From the NCBI RefSeq assembly GCF_004104375.1, contig NZ_QOVM01000008.1, positions 1 through 64,000 on the forward strand: a stretch of DNA of 64,000 nt, in the 5' to 3' direction. Each line of letters begins with the position of its first letter. The stretch's first letter is position 1. The notes beneath the pieces were generated by a model. The model saw nothing but the letters and a program-made list of their open reading frames with translations, was not told the DNA's origin and did no database searches. The translations under genes were made by a program, and so were the position numbers. This document shows, in pieces, positions 38,036 to 45,801 of the stretch. The DNA comes from Leeuwenhoekiella aequorea. Its GTDB lineage: Bacteria; Bacteroidota; Bacteroidia; Flavobacteriales; Flavobacteriaceae.

Positions 38036-39022
38036 TTAATTTGAGATTACAAAGGCATCAGAATAAAAATTAGATTCCTGAAGGCCGTTATCAGTTAACA
38101 ATTTTTGAGATGTATTGATCATGGCTTCAGAACCACAGGCATATACCTGAGCATTCGTAAGGTTAATATTTTGTTGTATCACTACATCTTGAACATAACC
38201 TATATCACCAGTCCAATCTTGATTTGATCTGGATAAAACAGGTATATACTTCAAATTTAACTTTTTAAACTCCGGCTCCCAGAAAAAATCAGGAGTAAAA
38301 CGACCTCCCCAAAAAAGATAAATTTCCGTTTTAAGAGTTTCTTCTTGTTCGGCTAGTTTTTCTAAAATAGCTTTTATTGGAGCTATACCGGTACCTGTAG
38401 CCAGAAAAATAACGGTCTCCACGTTCGCTATATTTCTTAAAAAAAAAGTACCTAACGGACCTTCAATTCTTAAAAGATCTCCTATGGTAGCTTCATTAAA
38501 CCAGTAATTACTCATCACCCCACCTGGATAGTTTTTGATAAGGAATTCCAGCTTACCGTCAGAACGTAGGGAATTTGCGATTGAATAACTCCGCTTGATA
38601 TCTGCTTTAATAATGTTTACATATTGACCTGATAGAAAATTAAGCTTCTGTGCGGGTGGGGTACGAAATACGATTTGAACAACATCTTTTTTAAGATAAT
38701 TAATCGCATCAATCTTTGCGGGGATGGTTTTAGTATCTGGTATATTATACGAACCTAAATCTTCAATATCCAATTCTATATCTGAACACGGCTTAGCATT
38801 ACAAGTCAAGGTATATCCTAGTTCTTTTTCTTCGCTTGATAATACAAATTCATCTTGGATGTTTTCAACTTGACCCTTTATAATTAATGCTCTACAACTT
38901 TTACATCGTGCAGTCAAACAACTATGCTCCAATAATATACCATTTCGTTTCGCTCCTTGGAAAATGGTTTCTGAGCTTTCGCAAGTAAAAGTTTTTGAAT
39001 CTTTTAATTTTACTTCAAACAT
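38036..39022 (-). CDS. ddhD: CDP-6-deoxy-glucoseen reductase (E3, DdhD/AscD)
   Basis: The 328-residue protein combines an N-terminal plant-type [2Fe-2S] domain with a ferredoxin-NADP reductase module. The cluster ligands are visible as C35-x4-C40-x2-C43-x30-C74. The flavin motif RSYSIANS lies at about 139-146, and the nucleotide motif [15 protein letters not shown] follows at about residue 206. It transfers electrons from NAD(P)H through FAD and the cluster to the DdhC intermediate, giving the 3-deoxy sugar. It opens the six-gene cassette ddhD-ddhA-ddhB-ddhC-prt-tyv, four bases after fcl. Confidence 0.93.
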   Translation of the reverse strand: MFEVKLKDSKTFTCESSETIFQGAKRNGILLEHSCLTARCKSCRALIIKGQVENIQDEFVLSSEEKELGYTLTCNAKPCSDIELDIEDLGSYNIPDTKTIPAKIDAINYLKKDVVQIVFRTPPAQKLNFLSGQYVNIIKADIKRSYSIANSLRSDGKLEFLIKNYPGGVMSNYWFNEATIGDLLRIEGPLGTFFLRNIANVETVIFLATGTGIAPIKAILEKLAEQEETLKTEIYLFWGGRFTPDFFWEPEFKKLNLKYIPVLSRSNQDWTGDIGYVQDVVIQQNINLTNAQVYACGSEAMINTSQKLLTDNGLQESNFYSDAFVISN

Positions 39023-39025
39023 GCT

Positions 39026-40153
39026 TTAATTTTTATACCACTGGTAGGCTTGTTCAACTCCAGATTCAAGCATTACCTCATACTCCCAACCCAACGCTTT
39101 TAATTTGGAGACATCGGTCAGTTTTTTCATGGTTCCATCAGGCTTCTCGGTATTAAAATAGAGTTCTCCGTTAAAACCTACCGTTGTTTTAACTAGATGT
39201 GCCAGATCGTAAATGGAAATATCTTCTCCCGTGCCAATATTGATGTGGGTGTTGCGAATTTCACCGGTATTGCCCTTTTGCCCCTCGACTGCGCTCGGGG
39301 TGACATCACTAAAATCGCGGTTTTCCATAATAAAGACACAGGCATCGGCCATATCTTCACTCCACAAAAATTCGCGCATAGGTTTACCAGTTCCCCAGAT
39401 CTCCACCCGTACCGAGTTCCCCTCCTGACCTTCCCCAAAGGGGAAGGTACTACGTATTCCGTAGTTGCCTAATATTGTAAGTATAGCCTCTTCTGAAGCA
39501 TTACCATCTACGCCTTCAATCGGCAGCTTATTCAAGTCTTTCCGAAGCGCTTCCCAGTTATTTTGCTCCAGAGCTTTACCTAGATGCATTTTACGAATTA
39601 AAGCCGGAAGTACATGTGATTTCTCTAAATCAAAATTATCATTAGGTCCATACAAATTAGTAGGCATCACCGAAATAAAGTTGGTACCGTATTGCAGGTT
39701 ATAACTTTCACACATCTTAATCCCCGCAATTTTTGCAATAGCATACGGTTCGTTCGTATATTCTAAAACATCGGTCAGCAGATACTCCTCTTTCATAGGT
39801 TGCGGACAGTTCTTCGGGTAAATACAGGTACTCCCCAAAAACAACAGCTTTTTCACCCCATGTAAATACGCCTGATGAATCACATGGTTTTGAATCATGA
39901 GATTCTCATAAATGAAATCGGCTCTATACGTGTTGTTCGCTACTATACCTCCAACTTTTGCCGCAGCAAGAATCACATATTCGGGTTGTTCAGCTTCAAA
40001 AAATGCAGCTACTGCATTAGAATCTCTTAAGTCAAGTTCGCTACTGGTACGATACACCAGATTGGTATATCCCTTAGATGTGAGATTATTTACAATCGCA
40101 GAACCCACCAGTCCGCGATGTCCTGCTACATATATTTTAGAATCTTTATTCAT
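39026..40153 (-). CDS. fcl: GDP-L-fucose synthase with two in-frame repeat insertions
   Basis: The 375-residue SDR enzyme epimerises and reduces GDP-4-keto-6-deoxymannose to GDP-L-fucose. The N-terminal motif is VAGHRGLVGSAIV, with the catalytic Tyr-Lys in EPYAIAKIAGIKM; WGTGKPMREFLWSEDMADAC and HINIGTGEDISIYDL are normal. It follows the longer Bacteroidota layout, but two surface loops carry residues encoded by palindromic repeat DNA. These are STFPFGEGQEGN at about 236-247 and DVTPSAVEGQKGN at about 283-294. The reading frame is kept through both, so the enzyme is probably active. The substrate is made by gmd, 515 bases upstream across the GxxExxY gene. Confidence 0.93.
   Translation of the reverse strand: MNKDSKIYVAGHRGLVGSAIVNNLTSKGYTNLVYRTSSELDLRDSNAVAAFFEAEQPEYVILAAAKVGGIVANNTYRADFIYENLMIQNHVIHQAYLHGVKKLLFLGSTCIYPKNCPQPMKEEYLLTDVLEYTNEPYAIAKIAGIKMCESYNLQYGTNFISVMPTNLYGPNDNFDLEKSHVLPALIRKMHLGKALEQNNWEALRKDLNKLPIEGVDGNASEEAILTILGNYGIRSTFPFGEGQEGNSVRVEIWGTGKPMREFLWSEDMADACVFIMENRDFSDVTPSAVEGQKGNTGEIRNTHINIGTGEDISIYDLAHLVKTTVGFNGELYFNTEKPDGTMKKLTDVSKLKALGWEYEVMLESGVEQAYQWYKN
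39281..39306 (-). repeat. Short GC-rich palindromic repeat inside fcl
   Basis: On the minus strand CCCCGAGCGCAGTCGAGGGG is nearly self-complementary. It is far richer in GC than its surroundings and is translated as TPSAVEG within fcl. Its 12-base core CGAGCGCAGTCG recurs exactly in trpF at 52136-52147. I recall similar sequences as dispersed intergenic repeats in many Bacteroidota genomes. Confidence 0.7.
39428..39448 (-). repeat. Second palindromic repeat inside fcl
   Basis: Accttcccc and ggggaaggt are perfect 9-base arms around a 3-base loop. The minus-strand reading is in frame and gives TFPFGEG in fcl. The motif is of a type I remember as a common dispersed repeat in Bacteroidota, but copy number must be checked in the genome. 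Confidence 0.65.
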
Positions 40154-40165
40154 ACGTTTATATCA

Positions 40166-40193
40166 CAGATTTTAATTTTGATTGCGCGGATTA
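40166..40193 (+). repeat. Left inverted repeat flanking the GxxExxY gene
   Basis: The 28-base arm begins cagatt and ends gattgcgcggatta. It is the reverse complement, with a one-base length difference and few mismatches in the two conserved blocks, of the arm at 40622-40650. Confidence 0.65.
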
Positions 40194-40196
40194 TGC

Positions 40197-40583
40197 TCAG
40201 ATTGCTGACGTATTAATTAATCGTTTCCAGGTCAGACTTTTTTCACCGAAATTAATTAGCAGTCCGACCTGTTTATGTGTTGCTTTTAAATAGTTAATCA
40301 CCTGTTTTTCCATTGATTTATTTATAAAGGTAGCAGTCTTTAATTCTAAAATAATACGATCAAAACACAGAAAATCAGCCCTATAATACTTATCTAACTT
40401 TTGACCCTTATAATAAATGGGTAGTAGTTTTTGATCCTCAAAAGGTATTTCTTCTTCTATAAATTCTCTGCATAACACTTCTTGATAAACAGATTCTAAA
40501 AACCCAGAGCCGAGATTACGATGAACGTTCATACACACGCCTATTATTTTAAAGGTTTGATCCTCATATAATAATCCTGACAT
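40197..40583 (-). CDS. GxxExxY family protein (PD-(D/E)xK nuclease-like)
   Basis: The 128-residue protein contains the name-giving motif in GSGFLESVY (residues 26-34). Its core is PD-(D/E)xK-like: RADFLCFDRIILELKT has the acidic and Glu-x-Lys residues, and a QVINYLKATHKQVGLLINFG helix-strand follows. The family is common within polysaccharide loci of Bacteroidota, and its function is unknown to me. Here it separates gmd from fcl, genes that act consecutively, and is bracketed by inverted repeats. It looks like a passenger gene inserted into the operon rather than a sugar-pathway enzyme. Confidence 0.88.
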   Translation of the reverse strand: MSGLLYEDQTFKIIGVCMNVHRNLGSGFLESVYQEVLCREFIEEEIPFEDQKLLPIYYKGQKLDKYYRADFLCFDRIILELKTATFINKSMEKQVINYLKATHKQVGLLINFGEKSLTWKRLINTSAI

Positions 40584-40621
40584 TTGATTCTAAAAATAAA
40601 GGCAAATGTGATCTTCATTTA

Positions 40622-40650
40622 TAATCCGCGTAATCAGCTTTTCGAATCTG
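40622..40650 (-). repeat. Right inverted repeat flanking the GxxExxY gene
   Basis: Read on the minus strand, this 29-base arm starts cagatt and ends gattacgcggatta. It matches the left arm at 40166-40193 with 13 of 14 bases in the terminal block. Together the arms define a unit of about 485 bases that holds only the GxxExxY gene. Confidence 0.65.
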
Positions 40651-40667
40651 CGCAATACCATCTCTAT

Positions 40668-41780
40668 TTACTCGAAATAATTTAAGATACGATACCCGCC
40701 ATCCTTCAAGTACTGATCCTTTTTCATAAGCTTCAAATCACTCTGCATCATATCAGTAACCAGGTCTTTCAATTCATATTCCGGAACCCAACCTAATTTT
40801 TCTTTGGCTTTGGTCGCATCTCCAATCAATAAGTCAACTTCCGTAGGTCTAAAATATTTAGGATCTACCGCTAAGACTTCCTTCCCAATTTCAAGTTGGT
40901 ATTCGGGGTTGTTACAGGCTTTGACATAACCTTTCTCTTCAACGCCTTCACCTTTAAATTCGAGTTCAATACCCGCGTGTCCAAAAGCCATACGTACAAA
41001 ATCACGTACCGGTGTAGTTTTATTGGTTGCGATTACCCAGTCTTCAGCTTCGTCTGCCTGTAAAATCATCCACATCATACGTACATAATCTTTGGCATGT
41101 CCCCAGTCGCGTTTCGCATCCAGATTTCCTAAATAAATTTTATCCTGAAGTCCTAAAGCAATACGCGAAGCTGCGCGGGTTATTTTACGGGTTACAAAAG
41201 TTTCTCCACGTATTGGAGACTCGTGATTGAATAAAATACCATTACACGCATACATCCCATAGGCTTCGCGGTAATTCACAGTAATCCAATACGCATACAT
41301 TTTTGCAACTGCATATGGAGAACGTGGGTAAAAAGGAGTCGTTTCCGTTTGTGGAACTTCCTGTACTTTACCATATAACTCGGAAGTAGACGCCTGATAG
41401 ATTCGTGTTTTATCGCCTAAGCCTAATAAACGCACGGCATCTAGAATACGTAATGTTCCTAAACCATCTGCATTACCCGTATATTCCGGAACTTCAAACG
41501 ACACCTGAACATGACTCATCGCCGCAAGATTGTAGATTTCATCAGGTTGTATTTCCTGTATTAAGCGGATTAGGTTTGTACTATCGGTCATATCCCCATA
41601 ATGCAATATAAAATTACGATGTTCTACATGAGGGTCCTGATATAAATGATCAATACGATCGGTATTAAACAACGAAGATCTACGCTTTAAGCCGTGTACC
41701 TGATATCCTTTTTTTAATAAAAACTCACTTAAATATGCGCCGTCCTGCCCCGTTACGCCGGTGATTAATGCTACTTTCAT
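40668..41780 (-). CDS. gmd: GDP-mannose 4,6-dehydratase
   Basis: The 370-residue SDR enzyme converts GDP-mannose to GDP-4-keto-6-deoxymannose with bound NADP. The N-terminal block [19 protein letters not shown], the [17 protein letters not shown] loop, the catalytic Tyr-Lys in [15 protein letters not shown] and [18 protein letters not shown] are all diagnostic. Length and motifs are complete. It supplies fcl for GDP-L-fucose. No mannose-1-phosphate guanylyltransferase lies in the window, so GDP-mannose must be made elsewhere. It starts 34 bases after ugd ends. Confidence 0.97.
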   Translation of the reverse strand: MKVALITGVTGQDGAYLSEFLLKKGYQVHGLKRRSSLFNTDRIDHLYQDPHVEHRNFILHYGDMTDSTNLIRLIQEIQPDEIYNLAAMSHVQVSFEVPEYTGNADGLGTLRILDAVRLLGLGDKTRIYQASTSELYGKVQEVPQTETTPFYPRSPYAVAKMYAYWITVNYREAYGMYACNGILFNHESPIRGETFVTRKITRAASRIALGLQDKIYLGNLDAKRDWGHAKDYVRMMWMILQADEAEDWVIATNKTTPVRDFVRMAFGHAGIELEFKGEGVEEKGYVKACNNPEYQLEIGKEVLAVDPKYFRPTEVDLLIGDATKAKEKLGWVPEYELKDLVTDMMQSDLKLMKKDQYLKDGGYRILNYFE

Positions 41781-41814
41781 AATTGATGGGTATAAAAAAT
41801 AAAATTTAAATGTG

Positions 41815-43209
41815 TTACGAACCTATGGCATAAAATTCAAATCCCAGAGCTTCCAGTTCGTGACGGTCTAATAATCTGCGTCCGTCAAACAGAAATGCCG
41901 GCTTAAGCATATTGTGATACACTTGCTTCCAGTCTAATGTTTTAAAAGCATCCCACTCAGTCATAATGGCAACAGCATGGGCTCCCTGGGTTGCTTCCAA
42001 GGCGCTATTCACTACGGTAATGTTTGCGCGGTTTTCTTCGGCGCTTCGGGTGTTTAAATAATCTAAATCGGCTAAGATTTGCTCTTCACTCACTTTAGGA
42101 TCATAAACTACGACTTCGGCCCGCTCATTCAATAAATAATCAGCTACATAAATCGCGGCAGATTCTCGCGTATCATTGGTATCTTTTTTAAACGCCCAGC
42201 CTAGCATGGCTATTTTCTTACCCGAAACAGTATTGTACAAGGTCTTTACCATCTTAGCTGCAAAACGACGCTTCTGGTGATCGTTCATGATAATTACCTG
42301 CTCCCAATAATCGGCCACTTCAGTTAAACCCAATGATTTTGAAATATAAACCAAATTCAAAATATCTTTTTGAAAGCATGACCCCCCAAATCCTACAGAA
42401 GCCTGTAAAAATTTAGGTCCTATACGACTGTCCATACCTATAGCCTTAGCCACTTCTTTAATATCTGCACCTGTTTGCTCACACAATTCCGACAAGGCGT
42501 TAATGCTGGAAACACGCTGCGCTAAAAAGGCGTTTGCCGTTAATTTAGAAAGCTCGGAAGACCAAACATTGGTTGTTAATATATTTGTTCTAGGAACCCA
42601 ATGTGCATACACGTCAACCAGTGCGTTAATCGCTTCTTTACCGGCTTCGGTATCGAGATCACCTCCTATCAACACGCGATCGGGAGCTTGTAAATCGTTA
42701 ACAGCAGTTCCTTCCGCTAAAAATTCAGGATTGGAGAGAATTTGAAAATTCACCCCATTACCCGTATTATCTAAAATACTCTTCAAGGCTTCTGCAGTTC
42801 GTACTGGCAAAGTAGATTTCTCCACTACAATCTTATCGGTTGTAGAAAACCGTGCTATTTGTCGTGCACACAACTCGATAAACTTTAAATCAGCAGCCAT
42901 CCCTTTACCAATTCCATAGGTCTTGGTTGGCGTATTTACCGAGATAAAAATCATATCGGCTTCATCAATAGCTTTATCAACTTCCGTGGAAAAAAATAAA
43001 TTACGACCTCTGGCTTCTGCTACGACTTCAGCAAGTCCCGGCTCATATATCGGAATATTTTTAACATCTGCATCATTCCAGGCTGCGATACGTTTCTCGT
43101 TGATATCGACAACAGTTACTTTAATACCAGGTGCTTTTTGAGCTATGATCGCCATCGTAGGACCTCCTACATAACCCGCACCAATACAACAGATGTTTTT
43201 AACTTTCAT
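41815..43209 (-). CDS. ugd: UDP-glucose 6-dehydrogenase
   Basis: The 464-residue enzyme oxidises UDP-glucose twice to UDP-glucuronate with NAD. The Rossmann motif is [18 protein letters not shown], the catalytic Cys lies in [13 protein letters not shown], and the C-terminal domain has [18 protein letters not shown]. The sequence is of the animal/plant type ([31 protein letters not shown]) rather than the shorter type typical of E. coli Ugd. Its product feeds uxs in the same operon. It is the first biosynthetic gene after the antiterminator gene, separated by a 112-base gap with two small hairpins. Confidence 0.96.
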   Translation of the reverse strand: MKVKNICCIGAGYVGGPTMAIIAQKAPGIKVTVVDINEKRIAAWNDADVKNIPIYEPGLAEVVAEARGRNLFFSTEVDKAIDEADMIFISVNTPTKTYGIGKGMAADLKFIELCARQIARFSTTDKIVVEKSTLPVRTAEALKSILDNTGNGVNFQILSNPEFLAEGTAVNDLQAPDRVLIGGDLDTEAGKEAINALVDVYAHWVPRTNILTTNVWSSELSKLTANAFLAQRVSSINALSELCEQTGADIKEVAKAIGMDSRIGPKFLQASVGFGGSCFQKDILNLVYISKSLGLTEVADYWEQVIIMNDHQKRRFAAKMVKTLYNTVSGKKIAMLGWAFKKDTNDTRESAAIYVADYLLNERAEVVVYDPKVSEEQILADLDYLNTRSAEENRANITVVNSALEATQGAHAVAIMTEWDAFKTLDWKQVYHNMLKPAFLFDGRRLLDRHELEALGFEFYAIGS

Positions 43210-43245
43210 TATATCACTTTTTAATTAATCTTATTTCAAATTCTT

Positions 43246-43284
43246 ATCACGGCTTCGCCGTTGTAAGTCCCATTTAGGACTCAC
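43246..43284 (-). other. Pair of small hairpins between the antiterminator gene and ugd
   Basis: Within the 112-base gap, acggc-ttc-gccgt (about 43250-43262) is followed by agtcc-n6-ggact (about 43265-43280). There is no T tract, so they do not look like terminators. They could be RNA structures in the operon leader or remnants of a dispersed repeat. Confidence 0.4.
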
Positions 43285-43321
43285 TTATAAATTACCAATC
43301 TCAAATTATCTCAGCTAATCG

Positions 43322-43801
43322 CTAAGCTTCAAGCACATCTTTAAACTTTGCCTGAACAACCATTCCCAGACATTTAAGATATAGCCTCATTTTATTACCA
43401 CTTACTTCTATGATTTCTGCATCGCGTCCCTTCAAAACACCTTTAGTGAGTTGAATATTGCTTCCGGGTACATAATTCTCCAATTCTATATCTTCCAGAT
43501 TATCATGATCAAGCCATTTTTTTATAGTCTCGATCTCCTCATCTCGTACCACTGCAGGTTTCCCTAACCAAAATAAATAGCGTACCGCTCCCGGAACACT
43601 AAATACTAAATTGCGTTCTGATGCGCTAAGATTAACAAATATATAGGATTTAAAAAGGGGAGTTATTACTTTCTTTTTTCGGTCACTCCAAATCCTGGTT
43701 TCTGTAATGGTAGGGCAAAAAACTTCTATACCTTTATCTTGAAGTGCCGAAGTTACTTTCTTTTCAGATTTGGATTTAACATACAGTACATACCAGCTCA
43801 T
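43322..43801 (-). CDS. UpxY-type NusG paralogue (capsule operon antiterminator)
   Basis: The 159-residue protein has an N-terminal NGN domain (MSWYVLYVKSKSEKKVTSAL, then CPTITETRIWSDRKKKVITP and PLFKSYIFVN). A C-terminal KOW-like segment follows (LTKGVLKGRDAEIIEVSGNK). It is not housekeeping NusG, which sits beside ribosomal genes. In Bacteroides such proteins, first in capsule operons, bind RNA polymerase near the 5' leader and prevent early termination. Here it is the first gene of a 28-kb minus-strand operon, right behind a good promoter. That placement supports a cis-acting antiterminator role for the whole polysaccharide locus. Confidence 0.9.
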   Translation of the reverse strand: MSWYVLYVKSKSEKKVTSALQDKGIEVFCPTITETRIWSDRKKKVITPLFKSYIFVNLSASERNLVFSVPGAVRYLFWLGKPAVVRDEEIETIKKWLDHDNLEDIELENYVPGSNIQLTKGVLKGRDAEIIEVSGNKMRLYLKCLGMVVQAKFKDVLEA

Positions 43802-43860
43802 GAAACTAAGACTCTGATTTTATATCTCTAATTAATAAATAATTAAGATTTAATTCGCCG

Positions 43861-43890
43861 CGAAAATAAAGCAAACCAACCGTTAAGCAA
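43861..43890 (-). promoter_or_regulatory. Promoter of the capsule operon
   Basis: On the minus strand TTG (43888-43890) is followed after exactly 19 bases by TATTTTCG (43861-43868), one mismatch from the Bacteroidota -7 consensus TAnnTTTG. The start would fall about 50-55 bases before the antiterminator gene. No other promoter-like site was seen further along the operon. Confidence 0.65.
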
Positions 43891-44000
43891 GGGTAATTTA
43901 GCATTAAATTAAGAAACCACAATCAAGCAGTATACTATATCTTGGTTCGCAAACGATATAAGCTTAATCTTTAAATGTACCTATCCTTAGTTTAACTAGG

Positions 44001-44029
44001 AACAAAAAAAAGAGCCCGTTGGGCTCTTT
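44001..44029. terminator. Terminator downstream of the rhodanese gene
   Basis: Aaagagccc (44009-44017) and gggctcttt (44021-44029) form a 9-base stem with a 3-base loop. On the minus strand it runs into eight or more T's, ending the thioredoxin/rhodanese transcript before the capsule promoter. Confidence 0.88.
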
Positions 44030-44050
44030 CTTTTGCTTACCTTTTAACTC

Positions 44051-44371
44051 CTATTCTTCCTGATAGGTAACCTCTCCATCCCATTCCATAAAACCTCCTA
44101 TAAGATTATAAGTGGTTTCAAAACCCAACTGATCCATCAACTGAGCAGCCTGACCACTACGGTTTCCAGATCGGCAATAGATGTAGTAATTTTTAGATTT
44201 ATCCAGCTCATTTACCTTATCTATAAAACCCTGACCTTCATAAATATCTATATTGTGAGAGTTTGGTAAAATCCCCTCATCCACCTCATTCTGAGTGCGC
44301 ACATCTAATATATAAGCATTGTCATCTTTCGCAAGCTGCTCCTCCCACTCTTCTTGTGTTATATTTTTCAT
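44051..44371 (-). CDS. Single-domain rhodanese-like protein
   Basis: The 106-residue protein is one rhodanese domain with the catalytic loop CRSGNRSG (Cys66) and the early block YILDVRTQNEVDEGILPNSHNI. It could transfer sulphane sulphur or act in thiol redox chemistry in the cytoplasm; there is no signal peptide. It lies 66 bases after the gene for an exported thioredoxin-fold protein and is followed by the strong terminator at 44001-44029. The active-site loop is intact, so it is probably functional. The physiological acceptor is unknown. Confidence 0.9.
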   Translation of the reverse strand: MKNITQEEWEEQLAKDDNAYILDVRTQNEVDEGILPNSHNIDIYEGQGFIDKVNELDKSKNYYIYCRSGNRSGQAAQLMDQLGFETTYNLIGGFMEWDGEVTYQEE

Positions 44372-44437
44372 CTTATGTGTATTTAAATTTGATACTCAAA
44401 AATAAGAATTGTTCCTTTCTTAATCAGATTTTCACGC

Positions 44438-45055
44438 TTATTCTTTAATTGAACAACCTATCGCTTTCGTAGTCGTTGTCTTTATATCCTCATCACTAAG
44501 AAGTGAATTAATGGCGTTTTCTACATATTTTTCGGTTACCGTTTCAGAATCACGCACACTGTTATCAATAGCTCCTATATATTTAACAACTAAATCATTT
44601 TCCTTTTTTAAGATAAATACGTGAGGAGTTTTTGTTGCTCCGTACTGCGGATAAACCTGCTGCCCTTCATCAAATAAATAAGGAAACGTGAAGTTTTTCT
44701 CCTTGGCGCGTTGTTGCATCGCTTCAAAACTATCACCCGGACTTACAACGGGGTTATTGGGATTTATGCCTATTACCGGGAATCCGACCGACTTATATTT
44801 TTTATCTAGTGCTAGTATGCGTTCTTCGTTAGCAATTGAAAACGGACAAGTATTGCACATGAAAACTAGAATAAACCCTTTTGCATCATTAAACTGAGAT
44901 AAGGAAACTTGATTACCACTAACATTTTTTAAACTGAAATCTGTAGCTATATCGCCCACTTCGTATCCTGATTTGTAATCCCGCATTCCAAAAATTACGG
45001 CAGCTGCTGCAACTAAAGCAACCGTTAACAGGAATAATATTTTTAATGTTTTCAT
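44438..45055 (-). CDS. Exported AhpC/TSA-family thioredoxin-fold protein
   Basis: The 205-residue protein has an N-terminal membrane helix or signal peptide (ILFLLTVALVAAAAVIFG). A redoxin domain follows, with C67-x2-C70 in VFMCNTCPFS and the downstream cis-Pro block KTPHVFIL. The spacing after CNTC (IANEERILALDKKYKS) is typical of the DUF-type redoxins often annotated as thiol:disulphide interchange proteins. It probably acts in the periplasm. The gene lies 11 bases downstream of a TlpA-like gene, with which it should be co-transcribed. Exact partners are unknown. Confidence 0.85.
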   Translation of the reverse strand: MKTLKILFLLTVALVAAAAVIFGMRDYKSGYEVGDIATDFSLKNVSGNQVSLSQFNDAKGFILVFMCNTCPFSIANEERILALDKKYKSVGFPVIGINPNNPVVSPGDSFEAMQQRAKEKNFTFPYLFDEGQQVYPQYGATKTPHVFILKKENDLVVKYIGAIDNSVRDSETVTEKYVENAINSLLSDEDIKTTTTKAIGCSIKE

Positions 45056-45066
45056 AGTATAATGTC

Positions 45067-45603
45067 TTATTCTTCTAATAATTCTTCGATTTCAAGCGCT
45101 AAATCCCTATAAGAAAATGACTTTTCAAAAAATTTGTAGCTGTCTTGAGTGATTATTACGGTTGCAGGGATTGCACCACTCCAGTCTTCAGAAACTTGCG
45201 GTATCCATTTGTTACCATACGGGTCGTCTAAAAATAAGATTTTAGATTTTAATTTTTGCTTTTGAATAAATGGAATTACACGGCTAACAAGTTGCCCAGG
45301 AAAATCTAAACTAACCAGCGTTACCTCCACCCCGTTGTCTTTGTAATTAGTATTAAGCTTTTCAAAAACAGGAAGTTCTTCTACACAAGGCGCACACCAG
45401 GTAGCCCAAAAGTTAATGACCTTTATCACTTTGTCTTCAGGGTTATCAAATAAAGGTTTTAGACTTTCAAAGTCGTGTACTTCTAAAGCTACATCTCCCT
45501 CTTTTACAATTTTATTTGGTATCAGAATTCCAGCACTTGTGTTAACTGAAGAACAACCACTTATAAGAAGACTAAGGAATATTGAGAGAAGAAAATATCG
45601 CAA
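45067..45603 (-). CDS. TlpA-like thioredoxin lipoprotein
   Basis: The 178-residue protein has a lipoprotein signal with Cys17 (LLISGC) and a TlpA/ResA-type thioredoxin domain. The redox pair is C70/C73 in FWATWCAPCVEELP, and cis-Pro is seen in GAIPATVII. It should reduce or isomerise disulphides in the periplasm. The start is a TTG at 45603; no in-frame ATG precedes it before a stop at about 45621. It is the first gene of a three-gene thiol-redox group (TlpA-like, redoxin, rhodanese) and is divergent from the marR operon. Confidence 0.86.
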   Translation of the reverse strand: MRYFLLSIFLSLLISGCSSVNTSAGILIPNKIVKEGDVALEVHDFESLKPLFDNPEDKVIKVINFWATWCAPCVEELPVFEKLNTNYKDNGVEVTLVSLDFPGQLVSRVIPFIQKQKLKSKILFLDDPYGNKWIPQVSEDWSGAIPATVIITQDSYKFFEKSFSYRDLALEIEELLEE

Positions 45604-45763
45604 AATAGAAACTAATGATTACGTGCACAAACTTAACGAATTAGCGTATTCAGTTTAGCGTTTTAAGATTTGTATAACATTTTCAGCATCCTTTGAAAAT
45701 AGTTCTGGCTATTAAATATTAGTTAAAATTAGAATTAACAAAAAATTGAACACTGACTTGCAT

Positions 45764-45782
45764 TACATTTGTACCTACAAAT
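45764..45782 (+). promoter_or_regulatory. MarR-type operator overlapping a -7 box
   Basis: TACATTTG (45764-45771) matches the -7 consensus TAnnTTTG. It overlaps a perfect palindrome ATTTGTA-cc-TACAAAT at 45767-45782, which sits 20 bases before marR. The nearest TTG is only 15 bases upstream of the -7 box. The palindrome length suits a MarR dimer, so autoregulation is inferred. Confidence 0.6.
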
Positions 45783-45801
45783 ATTGTATCAACAACATTA
45801 A

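Noticed and set aside
16031-43801. Idea that the locus is lipopolysaccharide O antigen rather than capsule
   Set aside because: Wza, Wzc and the UpxY-type antiterminator point to a capsule or exopolysaccharide exported by a Wzx/Wzy/Wza route. A role in O antigen cannot be fully excluded, but no ligase-specific or lipid A-core gene is present.
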